64,000 nucleotides of DNA from Phlebotomus papatasi (taxonomy: Eukaryota; Arthropoda; Insecta; Diptera; Psychodidae). Below, piece by piece: positions 1 through 10,260 of this stretch. The translations under genes were made by a program, and so were the position numbers. Position 1 is the stretch's first letter; each line of letters begins with the position of its first letter. The stretch is from contig NC_077224.1 in NCBI RefSeq assembly GCF_024763615.1, positions 65,234,712 through 65,298,711 of the forward strand, in the 5' to 3' direction. The notes beneath the pieces are model-generated. The model was not told where the DNA came from. It was given only the letters and a program-made list of their open reading frames with translations, and made no database searches.

Positions 1-432
1 TGTGGACCTTCTTCAGTGGTCGACTAGACTATGTTTTTTTTGATTTCCTGAAATTCGTTATTTTTGGAAAAATAGAGGATCATCCCAGCAGTAATTACTT
101 GGGAAGGCTTTCACCAATAGATAATTTTTCTTTCTACTTTTCTAAATTTTCTTTTTGCAATTGTGGCTTTGATATGATTTGATTAGGCGCTTTCTCTGAC
201 TACTTGAAACAATTGAAACAATGAAAAGTAGTCAGAGAAAGCGCCTAATTAAATCACATCAAAGCCACAATCGCAAAAAGAAAATTTAGAAAAGTAGCAA
301 GAAAACTAATTATCTATCAGTTAAAACTTTCCCAAGTGATTACTGCTGGTGATGGTACTCTATTTTTCCAAAAATAACGAACTCCAGGAAATCAAAAAAC
401 ATACTCTAGTCGACCACTGAAGAAGGTTCACA
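1..432. repeat. Long fold-back hairpin repeat
   Basis: Positions 1-205 are the reverse complement of 226-432, at roughly 85-90% identity by eye, around a 20-nt spacer (206-225). The inner stem is perfect (ATTAGGCGCTTTCTCTGACT at 182-201, its complement at 230-249). The outer ends match as TGTGGACCTTCTTCAGTGG against CCACTGAAGAAGGTTCACA. No ORF of note lies in the arms. It may be a fold-back transposon or an inverted duplication of the dispersed repeat that starts near 390. The left end is cut by the window edge, so the full length is unknown. Confidence 0.85.
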
Positions 433-532
433 TCCGGACCGAAAGCTCTGGGCAAAACAGTAAATTTGTTTTTCTTCTTGAAGTGAAATAAATTTCCACT
501 GGCGATTACCGGAGGTGTCCCCATATAGAATA
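390..532 (+). repeat. Dispersed repeat 'A', copy 1
   Basis: The block running from TAGTCGACCACTGAAGAAGG to about 530 recurs at 16555-16723 (minus) and 16769-16883 (plus). Shared blocks include the GACCGAAAGCTCTGGGCAA segment and a later TGGCGATTACCGGAGGT segment. Translated in one frame the three copies keep a similar peptide (K-x-x-x-S-R-x-L-K-K-V-x-I), so an eroded coding origin is possible. No known family was recognised. Confidence 0.6.
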
Positions 533-821
533 AGGTGTATGAGCTATACCGAGAGGTAACTGTCGTTAAGCAAATACGTCTCAATAGGCTCCGGTGGGCT
601 GGTCATCTGGTTCGCAAGGATGAGGATGAGCCAACGTGGGAAGTCTTTAGGGGCAGACTCTATGCTCCGAGGAAACGAGACTGACGGCGTAGACCAGGAC
701 GCCAGCTAATTAGAGGTGCTGAATTGGAGAACAGTGGTGCATAACAGGCCCGAGTAGCGACGGGTCCTAAGTAAGGCCAAGACCAGCAATTGTTTGTAGC
801 GCCAGTTAAGTAAGTAAGTAA
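533..821 (+). mobile_element. 3' end of an RTE-like non-LTR retrotransposon, copy 1
   Basis: Plus-strand translation gives the C-terminal reverse-transcriptase-associated block VVKQIRLNRLRWAGHLVRKD followed by EDEPTWEVF. This 'RLRWAGH' block is typical of the end of RTE-like insect ORF2 proteins. The frame breaks at TGA after the arginine-rich segment. The fragment ends in a short TAAG-type tail (806-821), as expected for 3' ends made by target-primed reverse transcription. It is a dead, 5'-truncated copy and is homologous to 41224-41612. The exact clade is an inference. Confidence 0.75.
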
Positions 822-3800
822 CCCCATAAAATGAACTTATGACTGTGTAATACTAAAAGCATAAGGCTCGTTTTGCGAATAAAATAATATTTAGAATAAT
901 TAACCCATTAGTGACCATATGTTGTGATACATCATACACAAACTTGTTGGTTTTGAATAATTTATTTCTCCTTAACCAATATATCAATTGATGCCAAGAA
1001 AATAGTTTTCAATATGGAAAAATACACAAAGAAATGCACGGTGTACACGAAGAAGTGCAGAATGAAGTGTTATGCACGGAAAGTTTGACATTGTGTCTAT
1101 TGTGATAATATTTTCCTTCATTTTCTTTTCTAAATCGAATATTTGATAAAAAATTCATTTCTTAGGTAGTTACAGTATATGAAATGAATATAAAGGTTCA
1201 AATTATAGAATTTAAATTCAGTGAATAGGTTTCTCACAAATTAATATTGAGGGAACTAATTCCAAAATATGAATATTTTTGCCCTTCTTAGATTATCTTA
1301 ATAGATTAATATGTATTTAAAACATTTAGTCTGTTAATCACAGCCTGAATCCAGCGGGACTTATTCTAGTTCAATCTATTGTGTGTTGGATTCAAATGAA
1401 ACTTGAAATGTTTAGAAGTCAAATTCATTACAAAGTAATTATTACTTATCAAAAATAATTATTTCATTGAATAATTTTTTGAATCGCTTTTTAATCTACA
1501 AAATGAATTCAGAAACTGTTTTGTGAGTCACAAGAGTCAGTAAATATAAAGCACTTACGTCTGCTCTGTCGGGATATTTGAAATACATCGAAATGTTCTG
1601 AAATATCAATAACTAATCAAACGCATAGTGATGGTAATATAGGGGATGGGGATACCATTTAGGTCAAAGCATTTATATTAAACCAAATAGTGATTTTGCG
1701 GGGAAAATTAAATTTGCTAAGCATAATCAGTGTTATAATAACCTATGAAGTCCAGTAAATTCTCCTGGTCAACCGTCAGAGTTCATATTAAACGTCCCTC
1801 CCCCCCAAGTTGTGAGTATTCTGCATCGCTGACTGTTTTGTTGAATTAGGGGATTGGCGACTCAAGTAACTATTAAATGAGTCAGAAGTGATATATAGGT
1901 CTCCTTCTGCATCACTCCATGCGAATATAATGAGAATTAGTGCGAAATAGAAGAGTGATAAGAAATTTATCGCAGTGTTATGACGTCAGACCTTGCAATG
2001 TTTGAAGGGAAAATTGTTAGCAAGACTTTCTGTCGATGGAGCACAATGTTGACAGAGATAGCGTCACTTGGTCGGATATTCACGTTGAAAATTTATCACG
2101 CACTGTCCATCTTCCATTGTATTTTATTGCGAAATTTTGCTTTCGTCTCCTCCCAAAATTCAATGATAACCCTTCTCTCTCAATTTCCACACCATTAAAT
2201 TTCCAACCTTATTTGTCCCACCAAGCTTATCCGATCATTTATCTTCGCTCAAGTCACTCACTCTGTCCCACAATTTTATTGTTTTTTTTTTGATCACGAA
2301 AAAAATCCATTTGGAATAATTAAAATTATTTGAAGAGTGCTTGAATAATTCAAAGAGATTTCTGTAAATCAAATTTAGAAAAGTAGAATGACACCTTGAA
2401 AGCTTTTAATCAAAATGCGACTTTAATATTACAGAATGTTGCTTACAATCGCAATTATGTTAAAAAGTATCTTAAATTTAATAATTTTCCTTATTTATTT
2501 TGATAAACTTTTACTGATTCATTTTTACATTAAAAACCATAAATAAAATATTGTGCTAATTGGAAATACTATTTTATTAAATTCATCAATTAGAATATCA
2601 ATAAATTATCTATTTTCACTAACGCTTTATATTATATTAGCAATTAAACAGCGGGAAATAGTAGTTATTCAAAGGTTGTGGATGATTAATATAATTAGCA
2701 GCGGTTTTTCAATCCTATTACCTATAAATAGTCTGTAAATAAGCGTGAAATCGAGTTAATGAAAAATGCATCTAATTCTACTATGAGAGCAGTAGAGGCT
2801 GGGGCCCATCAAGCCTAATAAAAAGTGAAGCTATTTTTCACTTTTCCTTGTAAAAATTTTGCAGATATTGCACCGCGACTTAAAGAAATTTCCTCGTAGT
2901 TCTTGTATTATTTCGGCGAGCATTATGAAATATGTATTTTTAGATAGCTTTTAATACACGATTTCGAAATGTATCAGACTGATAACTCAATTCTCTTTAG
3001 GAAAAACCTTGCGAATAGTCTTCAGTGCCTCTATGCAAAAACGTATGGAAAAATGAAATGTCGAGAGGCCCCTGGTTAATGGATGAGTTAGGATGTTATG
3101 AGTAGAGGTAGAATTTCCTCTGCTGATGAGGGGTGGTTTTAGAAATTTGGCCAGGAGCAATTGGGATGAATTGAAAAGGAAGTATTATGGGGAGGCGTCA
3201 CATTGTGTCTTGAGAGATAAATTTTCCGGCAAATATCACAAATTTATGTTTTCAATTTCGACTGAGAGCATGCCTTTTGATGTGCTTGTCGTGGCTTAAT
3301 GCATTTCTTGAGAAATACACTTCAATTTCTCTTCTGTTGGTGGTTCTGCTTTGGTTTCTTGTATTTTTTTTTTTACTTCCTGACCAGAGCACTCCAGAGC
3401 GAGCGTTTCCTCATGACCAGAAGAGCATGCAGTATTGTTACAGGAGAGTCGTGTAATTCCATTGTGGGAGGGTGTGAGACGAAGTGAAATTGCATCCTTT
3501 CTGCCACAAAGTATATTGTTGTTCAGAAATGCAAGAGGACCTCGCTGTTGTTTGGATTCGTCCAATGCTCCATGTTTACCTCACGGTGTTTCTCACCAAA
3601 GAGGACTCTGAGGCAAAATGCATGTCATAATATTTAACTATTTCAATTATGTATCCATCTGATGACGACGTCCACTTGGGTACAATTGGAATATAAATTC
3701 ATGCCCTCTGGCCAAGAGATGGGTGAGATGGTCCAGGAAGTAACAAGAGCATGTTTCCATGTTTGCACACATTCTTCCTCCCAGAGTGCCTCTTTCTCCT

Positions 3801-4235
3801 AGCTGTGGCAAATATATATATGGTTCATGTGGTTTAGTCTTTTGAACTCATTAGACCGTCTCACTGTCCGATGTTCTTGTTACGTCACTCCAATAAAATT
3901 CTCAAATTGTTTCACGACTAAACTTTCTCAGACAACCATTCCACATTGATTGCTTCCTCATTCCCCATAGTCCTCTATTTCTGCTCCAAGATACTCCATT
4001 CTGAGCCATAAAAGTAGTATGAGGTTTTAAACAAACGCCCAAAATGCCACAAATGACGATAAAATATAGAAAAAAATAATCGTCATTCTAAGGATTCAAC
4101 TTTCAATAACTATCATATTGCATATTGTGATGCTGAAGATCTTATTATTTTCTTCATTATTATAATAGCGTATTTCAGTGCTTGAGTTTTAAAATTCAAT
4201 TCATAATCAATGTTTAGTATGGTTCAACTTATAGT
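822..4235. other. AT-rich stretch, nothing recognised
   Basis: No RNA gene, transposon end or convincing coding region was seen. The ORFs present are short, overlap on both strands and lack domain motifs. A small hairpin (AAAAGTGAAG...TTTTCACTTTT) lies near 2820-2846. Confidence 0.6.
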
Positions 4236-5110
4236 ACACAGAAAAAATGTCGTAGAGTTGTTCGTAAATGTTTGTTGATTCGTACTGGGGACTTAACCCT
4301 CTAACGGTGTTTTCTTTAATATGCGAAAAAAAGTCCTAAAACAATGTTTTCTAGGATAATTATAATCCAATAAAGTCGAAAAACCATCCATTCTTCATTA
4401 TCTCTTTTAGTTTAGGTGCTAGGTGAGAAAATATAAATATTTTTTGAAACTCTGTTTGCTTCTAAAATTCACATTTTTAGTTTTTTCAAATTTTTTAAAT
4501 AAAATATACAAAGTAGAATGACATATCTTTCAGTAAAAAATAAATTTATTTTAGTCAGATAACTTTAAATCGGTATTTTTCTTGAAATTGGAAATGAGTT
4601 TTTTTGCACAAATATTTTTTGTTGCTTTTTCTCTGACCTGTCACACAAAACTGGGAATAGCAACTAAACGAAGAGTCAAAATGAGTTCAAACTTTCAAAA
4701 GATGTTTATAAGACTATTACCGAGGACACTATAGCACTTTTAAATAAATAAAACCTTTATTGTCGCTGTAAATGTGATTTTTGTGAAGACCGCCTGAAGG
4801 CGGTGTTACCCGTTAAAGGGTTAAGAAATGTTTGTTAATTGTATAACCCACAAACAAATTCGTAACAGTTTGTACTTTTTTTCACAACAATTGTTCGTAA
4901 CATAATCACTTGACGAGCATTTTTTGGTTCCTTTACAAATATTTGTTCGTACATTTTTGTCTTACAAATAAATGACAAAATTTTACGAACATTTTTTCTG
5001 TGTGTTCATGAACATTTACGAACAAATGTTTCCAAAAAAAAAAACCAAAAATGAAATCAGTATTTGAGAAATAAGGAAGACGTGTCGCTTCTTTCGATGT
5101 CCACTTTATT
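4236..5110 (+). repeat. Dispersed repeat 'B' rich in TTTACGAACA motifs, copy 1
   Basis: The outer part begins ACACAGAAAAAATGTCG near 4239 and the inner part ends ACATTTTTTCTGTGTG near 5005, an inverted pair. GTTCGTAAATGTTTGT and its complement recur throughout. Segment 4825-4945 is the reverse complement of 39839-39950, and 4970-5110 matches 39385-39535 directly. A piggyBac-type MITE (4297-4820) splits it. Parts 4236-4292 and 4825-5035 form the original unit. The mobile class of the host repeat is not clear. Confidence 0.7.
4297..4820. mobile_element. piggyBac-type MITE (TTAA target duplication)
   Basis: A 524-bp non-coding element is flanked by TTAA on both sides (4293-4296 and 4821-4824). 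Its termini are CCCTCTAACGGTG on the left and, reverse-complemented, CCCTTTAACGGGTAACACCG on the right. A TTAA duplication and CCCT-starting ends are hallmarks of the piggyBac superfamily. A sub-terminal palindrome (ACCGCCTGAAGGCGGT) lies just inside the right end. With no transposase ORF it would need a helper enzyme. The related repeat near 39950 has TTAC at the matching point and no insert, which supports the boundaries. Confidence 0.88.
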
Positions 5111-5980
5111 TTCCTTTCTTTCTATTGATACGTGATATTTATATGATTGCTCTCCCTTCGATCTTCTTTGTCTTTTATCAGATATCTATTTTTTGAATTT
5201 TATGATATTATGTCGATTTGAATTTCGGAAGAAGTACATTCCTTTTCAAGGTAATATAAACATTGTGGTTTTTTGTCAATTAAAGATCAAAGAGTGATCC
5301 ATATAAACCGAAACTTTGAAAGATAAATATTCTCAGAAAAACTAATATAAACATTTCCATATTCTTATGCCGATTCAAAAATGAGGACTCTTAATATATG
5401 ATTTATGATCGTGAGATCTACCTAAATGCAATTAAAAGCCGAAATTAGCAGACTTCAATGTCCTGTTGAATTATTACTATATATATCTTTTATAAATTAT
5501 CTTACGAAGTTTAAATGTAGATTGCATTAGTGGACATTTCATCCGGGTACGAGAGACCTTTCAATTATTCCTAACAAGGAGTTTTAAGGTCAAAAGTTTA
5601 ATTGGTTTAGAAAGCGAATTTCTCGACCGTCTCAACTGAGAGTAGGACTAGTCTGAACTCAATTAAAAGGTGTCGGATTACTCAAAAATTTAGAATTATT
5701 AGTACTCAACCGGTTTCGAATGTGTAAAATAATTTTGATTCGAAATTCTATTATTATATCTAGAAGAAGAGCACCAAAATTCGGACTTGTTGCACCCAAG
5801 CGACAAGTCGCTAACTTAGAAATAAAATATTTCAAATGAAAAAATTTTTTACTGTATTTTTTATTTAGTGTTGTAGAAAACCTTTAATTAAAACTTATTT
5901 ATAATAATTGTTTTCTCTAAAATTATTTCTAATACATTCGAAAATGAATAAATAAAAAAATAAAAAAATAAGAAATAAAA
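5111..5980. other. AT-rich stretch, nothing recognised
   Basis: No coding motif, RNA gene or inverted-repeat element was seen. It becomes very A-rich from about 5930, approaching the satellite. Confidence 0.55.
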
Positions 5981-7101
5981 CGGCAAAAACTTTTTGGTGA
6001 GTAAAAAATTCAAATTGGTCAGTAAAACATAAAATATGGTCAGTAAGAACTTTTAAAAAATCGAAAAAAATTAAATTTGGTCACTAAAAATGAAATTTGG
6101 TCTGTGAAAAGTCAAATTCTATCAGCAAGAAATCAAATTTGGTCAGCAAAAAAATAAAATTTGTTGAGTAAAAAATAAAATTTGGTCAGTAATAAATAAA
6201 ATTTGGTCAGTAATAAGTAAAATTTGGTCAGTATAAAATAAAAATTTGGTCAGTAAAAAATCAAATTCGGTCGGAGAAAAGTCAAATTTGGTCGGAGAAA
6301 AGTCAAATTTAGTCAGTAAGTTTGTTTTTAATCAGTAAAATGTGAAATTTAATCAATGGAAAATTAAATATGATCAGTGAATAATAATTAATTTAGTCAA
6401 TAAAAAACTAAAAGGAAATTAATAAAAGTTAAAACTTTGCATATCCGGATAAAAAGTATTGCACATTTCGTATTGCGGAAACTTCGTATTTTAGTACATT
6501 TCGTATTTTACCATTTCATATTTCATATTTCGTCTTTCTTAAATTTTGTACAAAAATTAAACAGGTGCTACTGATAACTTTCCAAAGCACGGAAAATTTC
6601 CCTTTGCCTCAACAGGCGATACAGATAACTTCCCGAAGAACAGAAAATTTGTTTTTTTACTGACCATCTTTTATATTTTACCGATCAAATTTCTTTTTTT
6701 ACTGATCAATTTTGATTTTTCATTGACCAAATTTGTTTTTTTACTGCCCAAATTTTACTTTTTACCGACCAAATTTTACTTTTCTCCGACCGAATTTGAT
6801 TTTTTTACTGACTAAATTTTATTTTATACTGATCAAATTTTATTTTCTACTGACCAAATTTAACTTTTTATCGACCAAATTTGACTTTCTCCGACCGAAT
6901 TTGAGTTTTTACTGACTAAATTTTATTTTATACTGACCAAATTTTATTTTTTTACAGATAAAATTTGATTTTTTACTGACCAAATTTGACTTTTTTCTGA
7001 CCAAATTTAATTTTTTACTAACCAAATTTTATTTTTTACTGACCAAATTTTATTTTTTACTGACCAAATTTTATTTTTTTACTGACCAAAAAGTCGCAGC
7101 C
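5981..7101. repeat. Mirror-image degenerate satellite (TTTGGTCAGTAAAA units)
   Basis: From 5981 to about 6420 a unit of roughly 20 bp, core TTTGGTCAGTAAAAA, repeats many times. From about 6650 to 7101 the same unit repeats in reverse complement (TTTTTACTGACCAAATTTTA). The outermost parts also pair (CTTTTTGGTGAGT at the left, ACTGACCAAAAAG at the right), so the two arrays form one large imperfect inverted repeat around a 230-bp centre. The centre holds two direct copies of an ACTGATAACTTTCC-type block near 6568 and 6622. Open frames here are low-complexity by-products of the repeat. Confidence 0.85.
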
Positions 7102-7249
7102 AAATAAATCTAATATTACTGCTTTATGAGCTTTATCGGACGCCAAGATCTTTGAGGATTTTTCAGCGGATTTTTCTGCGAGAATTTTTCTTGTCGTTAT
7201 TAGAAGTGGATCTCTTTTGTTTAGCATTGTACAACCTTTAGAAATTGAA

Positions 7250-7392
7250 AAACTAGAATTTTGTGGAATGGAATTGAGCTTCGCAATTGGTTTAAGGAGC
7301 TAAATTGTATCATGATAGGGTCTAGTTCTAAAAATAGGAGGAAAAAGTCCAATTTCAAAAGTGTCCCAATTCAAAGGTGCTTTATTTCCCCC
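7250..7392. mobile_element. Truncated MITE, GTGGGGCACC family
   Basis: The block from about 7250 to TTTATTTCCCCC (7392) matches the middle and right end of the complete element at 25097-25312, including the CAATTTCAAAAGTG and CAAAGGTGC segments, and is followed by TA. The left terminal repeat is missing. Confidence 0.6.
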
Positions 7393-7810
7393 TATGTGAT
7401 GTCGCAACCTGTCCGAAATTTGGCACAGTTCCCTATACAGTTCTGGAAAAACTTCTTTCTTTAGGAAAGGAGAACAAAGTTTGAGTTCCCTCAGCGATCA
7501 GCGTCTTTTTCTTAAATCATAAGTCAACATCCATTAAGGATCTTGAAATACTTCTTGTTCCAGTAAAATGATTCGATTTGTCAAAAAGACTAATAAAGTT
7601 TGAACTCGATCAGAGGATAAAATTTTTTGAGACAACCACAATGGATATTATCATTAAAATCAACAAAAGTGATTTTAGTCTAATTTCCCCAGAAGTCCAT
7701 TTTACCTGCACTTCAAAGGTTCGGTAATTGTCAAGGCAAATGACGCTCCAGAAACATTAAACAGTCTGCATGGTCTTTACATCATCATTTATTTTATAAA
7801 TTCTCTAAAT

Positions 7811-8332
7811 TCATAAGAAATCGTGGAACATGCAAAATTCGTGAAATTCGCGTCTAAGCTGGCTTCTTCTTGAGATGCATTGTGCACGATCGCTGCATTT
7901 TTGGAAACATATCAAACTATGATAGGTTTTGAAGTACTCTTCATTTCCGTTTCTTATCTCAACATTGATCATTTGCATCAGACAAGCAGCAATTCTTTTC
8001 CCATGATCCATAAACTTATCTCCGTTGATGTCGTACTGCTGAAGATGGTTATGTATATCCGTTACATCATCAGGTTTGCCGTTGTCACTTACATAGAATC
8101 CAGGTAAGGCGTACTTAAATCTCGAGAGAGCTCCTGCGAGTACAGGGTCCTTGTCGATCCACTTACTAAAGTCCTCTTCAAGTTTCTCAAGATGTTCCTT
8201 GGACATCTTCTCAATAATTTCTCGAATGTAGATGTGGGGAAATTCATAAACCACACTAATTGAACGTTGAAAATCCGTTTTCATGGTGGAGCCATAACAA
8301 GCTTTATTTAAAGTACGATTACTAACTGACAT
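7811..8332 (-). CDS. Predicted 173-aa protein, possibly OBP/D7-like
   Basis: This is the only sizeable ORF in the window that does not belong to a transposon. It starts at an ATG at 8332; a second ATG follows 16 codons later. The 173 aa are non-repetitive and rich in charged helix-forming segments (KEHLEKLEEDFSKWIDKDP, about residues 45-63). A GFYVSDNGKPDD turn is followed by HLQQYDINGD, a lone cysteine (RIAACLMQM) and LICFQKC near the end. The spacing W...GFY-DNGKPD...C...CFQK resembles the second half of insect odorant-binding or D7-like proteins, which bind small hydrophobic ligands. However, the usual C-x3-C pair before the GFY segment is absent and no signal peptide is seen. It could be a divergent gene, one exon of a larger gene, or a decayed copy. 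The last 25 residues (arginine-rich) may be frame-shifted relative to an ancestor. Family assignment is tentative. Confidence 0.45.
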   Translation of the reverse strand: MSVSNRTLNKACYGSTMKTDFQRSISVVYEFPHIYIREIIEKMSKEHLEKLEEDFSKWIDKDPVLAGALSRFKYALPGFYVSDNGKPDDVTDIHNHLQQYDINGDKFMDHGKRIAACLMQMINVEIRNGNEEYFKTYHSLICFQKCSDRAQCISRRSQLRREFHEFCMFHDFL

Positions 8333-9375
8333 CTCTCGGTTTTAGCTTTGAAAGGAAACTCAAATTATTGACGTGGTGTTAGAGGTGACACTTTCACTTT
8401 TGAACTGAAGAGGAATACTATTTAAGTAAAGGTTTGATGGTTTTTTGAGACCTATGCAAAGGCCATTAAGTCTCTCAGGTAAATGCTCTTTTTGTGAAAA
8501 GTGCTATTGATTCGTGCCAGATAAACGTACAATTCATAGGAACATGAACCATTGACTAATCACTGAAAGGAAATAAAAGTAACAACTATTGTAAAGTTAA
8601 TTCTTCTTAAACTAAGTCTATAGATTTTCGACTAAATGCCCTTAATCAATTTTCATAATTATTGTACTTTCTAAATGCTTTAAAATTCTTTATAAGCGGC
8701 TTTCATTAATAATATTGATAGTATTGCATACTCAGGGGTGTAAGAGCTTACTTTTAACAAATACATTCAATGTGAAAATTCCTCCGACAAGGCTCAAACT
8801 TTGTGAAAGTCTGTTTGGAAATTGCCTGCATTATAAACTTGTGAAACGAGTTTTGAAGTTTCCAAGTCGAACTTATCAATTTAACAATTTTAAAAAGATA
8901 AACTCATACAAATGCTTGTTTATTCAACCAATAACCATTTCTATCCTCACAAATCTTAAAATTTAAATTTAAATTTTCGCAATGTTATAAGGTATTCTAT
9001 TCCAAAAATTTTAAACACATCTTATACCTAGATCATTTATTGCAAGAACAACTTTTATATTCAGTTGAATATTTACTTAATTCTTTTACTTTTTTATGAG
9101 AGTTACATCAACATAGACACACTTCTTTTTGAAATTTCAAATTGCAAAGTAATTTCTAAATACAAAGAAAAATTTGTAATGATATAAGTTCTCCGATATT
9201 GGTATTCAGGGTGCTCACAGCCGCTGTTCAATTTTCCAAAAATATCTTACTTAAAGCATAAATAATTTTCCATTTATACAAAATGTACTTGATGTTCGAA
9301 AAATTGAAACAGAATTTCGAATTTTCATGTTAAAATTAGGGAAAGTTAAAAAAAAAAATTAAATACAATAATAAT
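8333..9375. other. Region upstream of the 173-aa ORF, otherwise featureless
   Basis: On the minus strand a CTTCAGTTC initiator-like motif near 8405 is preceded by TTAAATAG near 8420. This could be a weak core promoter for the ORF below, but the spacing is shorter than usual. No upstream exon encoding a signal peptide was recognised. The rest is plain AT-rich DNA. Confidence 0.3.
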
Positions 9376-10082
9376 AGGGGTTACATGGGTCTCTCAGGTC
9401 AAAAATTCATTTTTAAAATTTTTTTTTATTTTATGGTATAACATTTGAAAAATATTTTCTGCAAATTTCAAGTCAATCGGAAGAAAACTCTCAGGGGTAG
9501 AGCAATTTTAGTTATGCATTCCGCCCGCGCGCGCATATTGTTGTAAAACTTTAAACGCGTTATTCTCAAAACACCGTTTTACAATTCGGAAGTCAAGATT
9601 ACTCAGATTCTACTGAATCAATCTTTATGAAATTTTGCATACTCGTTTTGAGAAGTACTATCTACTGCTTGAACGAAGGATTTGCACTTCTTTCAATCAG
9701 AACCATTTTTACAATACAAAATGTGTTGAAAAATAGGGTAAAATTGATACTTTTTTTACAAAAACTTTTGCCAAAAATCCAAATTTTGTTTTTTTTTTTT
9801 CAAAAATCCTTCGTTCATCCAGGGTTCCAACTAGTCCTCTATCAGAGTATATTTGTTTTTAGGAGAAATCGCGCCTACCGCAAGGTATATTTTTTGAGCA
9901 ATGGTTCCGAAAATCAGCTATCAACGGTCGAATTTTCAAAATTTTTCAATTTTTTTTTTAAATTTTGTTTTAAAGTAACTCTTTCATATCCCAAAAGTTG
10001 GAATTTCTAAAATATTTTCAACACAATAAATTATTATGAGAAAAAGACCTATTTTTTGACCTGAGAGACCCATGTAACCCCT
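9376..10082. mobile_element. Non-autonomous TIR element, AGGGGTTACATGGG ends
   Basis: A 707-bp segment has near-perfect terminal inverted repeats: AGGGGTTACATGGGTCTCTC at 9376 and its complement ending at 10082, each continuing into a shared GGTCAAAAA block. The direct TAAT at 9372-9375 and 10083-10086 is a candidate 4-bp target duplication. The interior carries a 127-codon low-complexity ORF (9627-10010) with no transposase motif, so it looks non-autonomous. The superfamily was not recognised. Confidence 0.75.
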
Positions 10083-10149
10083 TAATGATATTGGAACAGG
10101 AAAATAATGCCTCTCGTTGATTTGACCCACAATTAATGAAAATTTTAAA

Positions 10150-10260
10150 ACTCGAAACACTTTGAAATTTGAACAGGGAACACTTCAGCTACCAGGCGGA
10201 GGAAATAAAAAGTAAAAATGTCTTTTATTTGGTTTTAAAAACCGATTTTTGAATATTTTT
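10150..10260 (+). repeat. Fragment related to the TIR element at 46535-46743
   Basis: The run containing AAAAAGTAAAAATGTCTTTT, followed by a CCGATTTTTGAAT block, matches 46545-46610 in order. Only one end is represented. Confidence 0.4.

Noticed and set aside
6733..6915. 60-codon ORF of repeated FYxxNFTF units
   Set aside because: It is a translation of the TTTTACTGACCAAATT satellite, not a protein.
5981..7101. CRISPR-like array
   Set aside because: The units are short, degenerate and contiguous with no constant-length spacers, and the window is eukaryotic.
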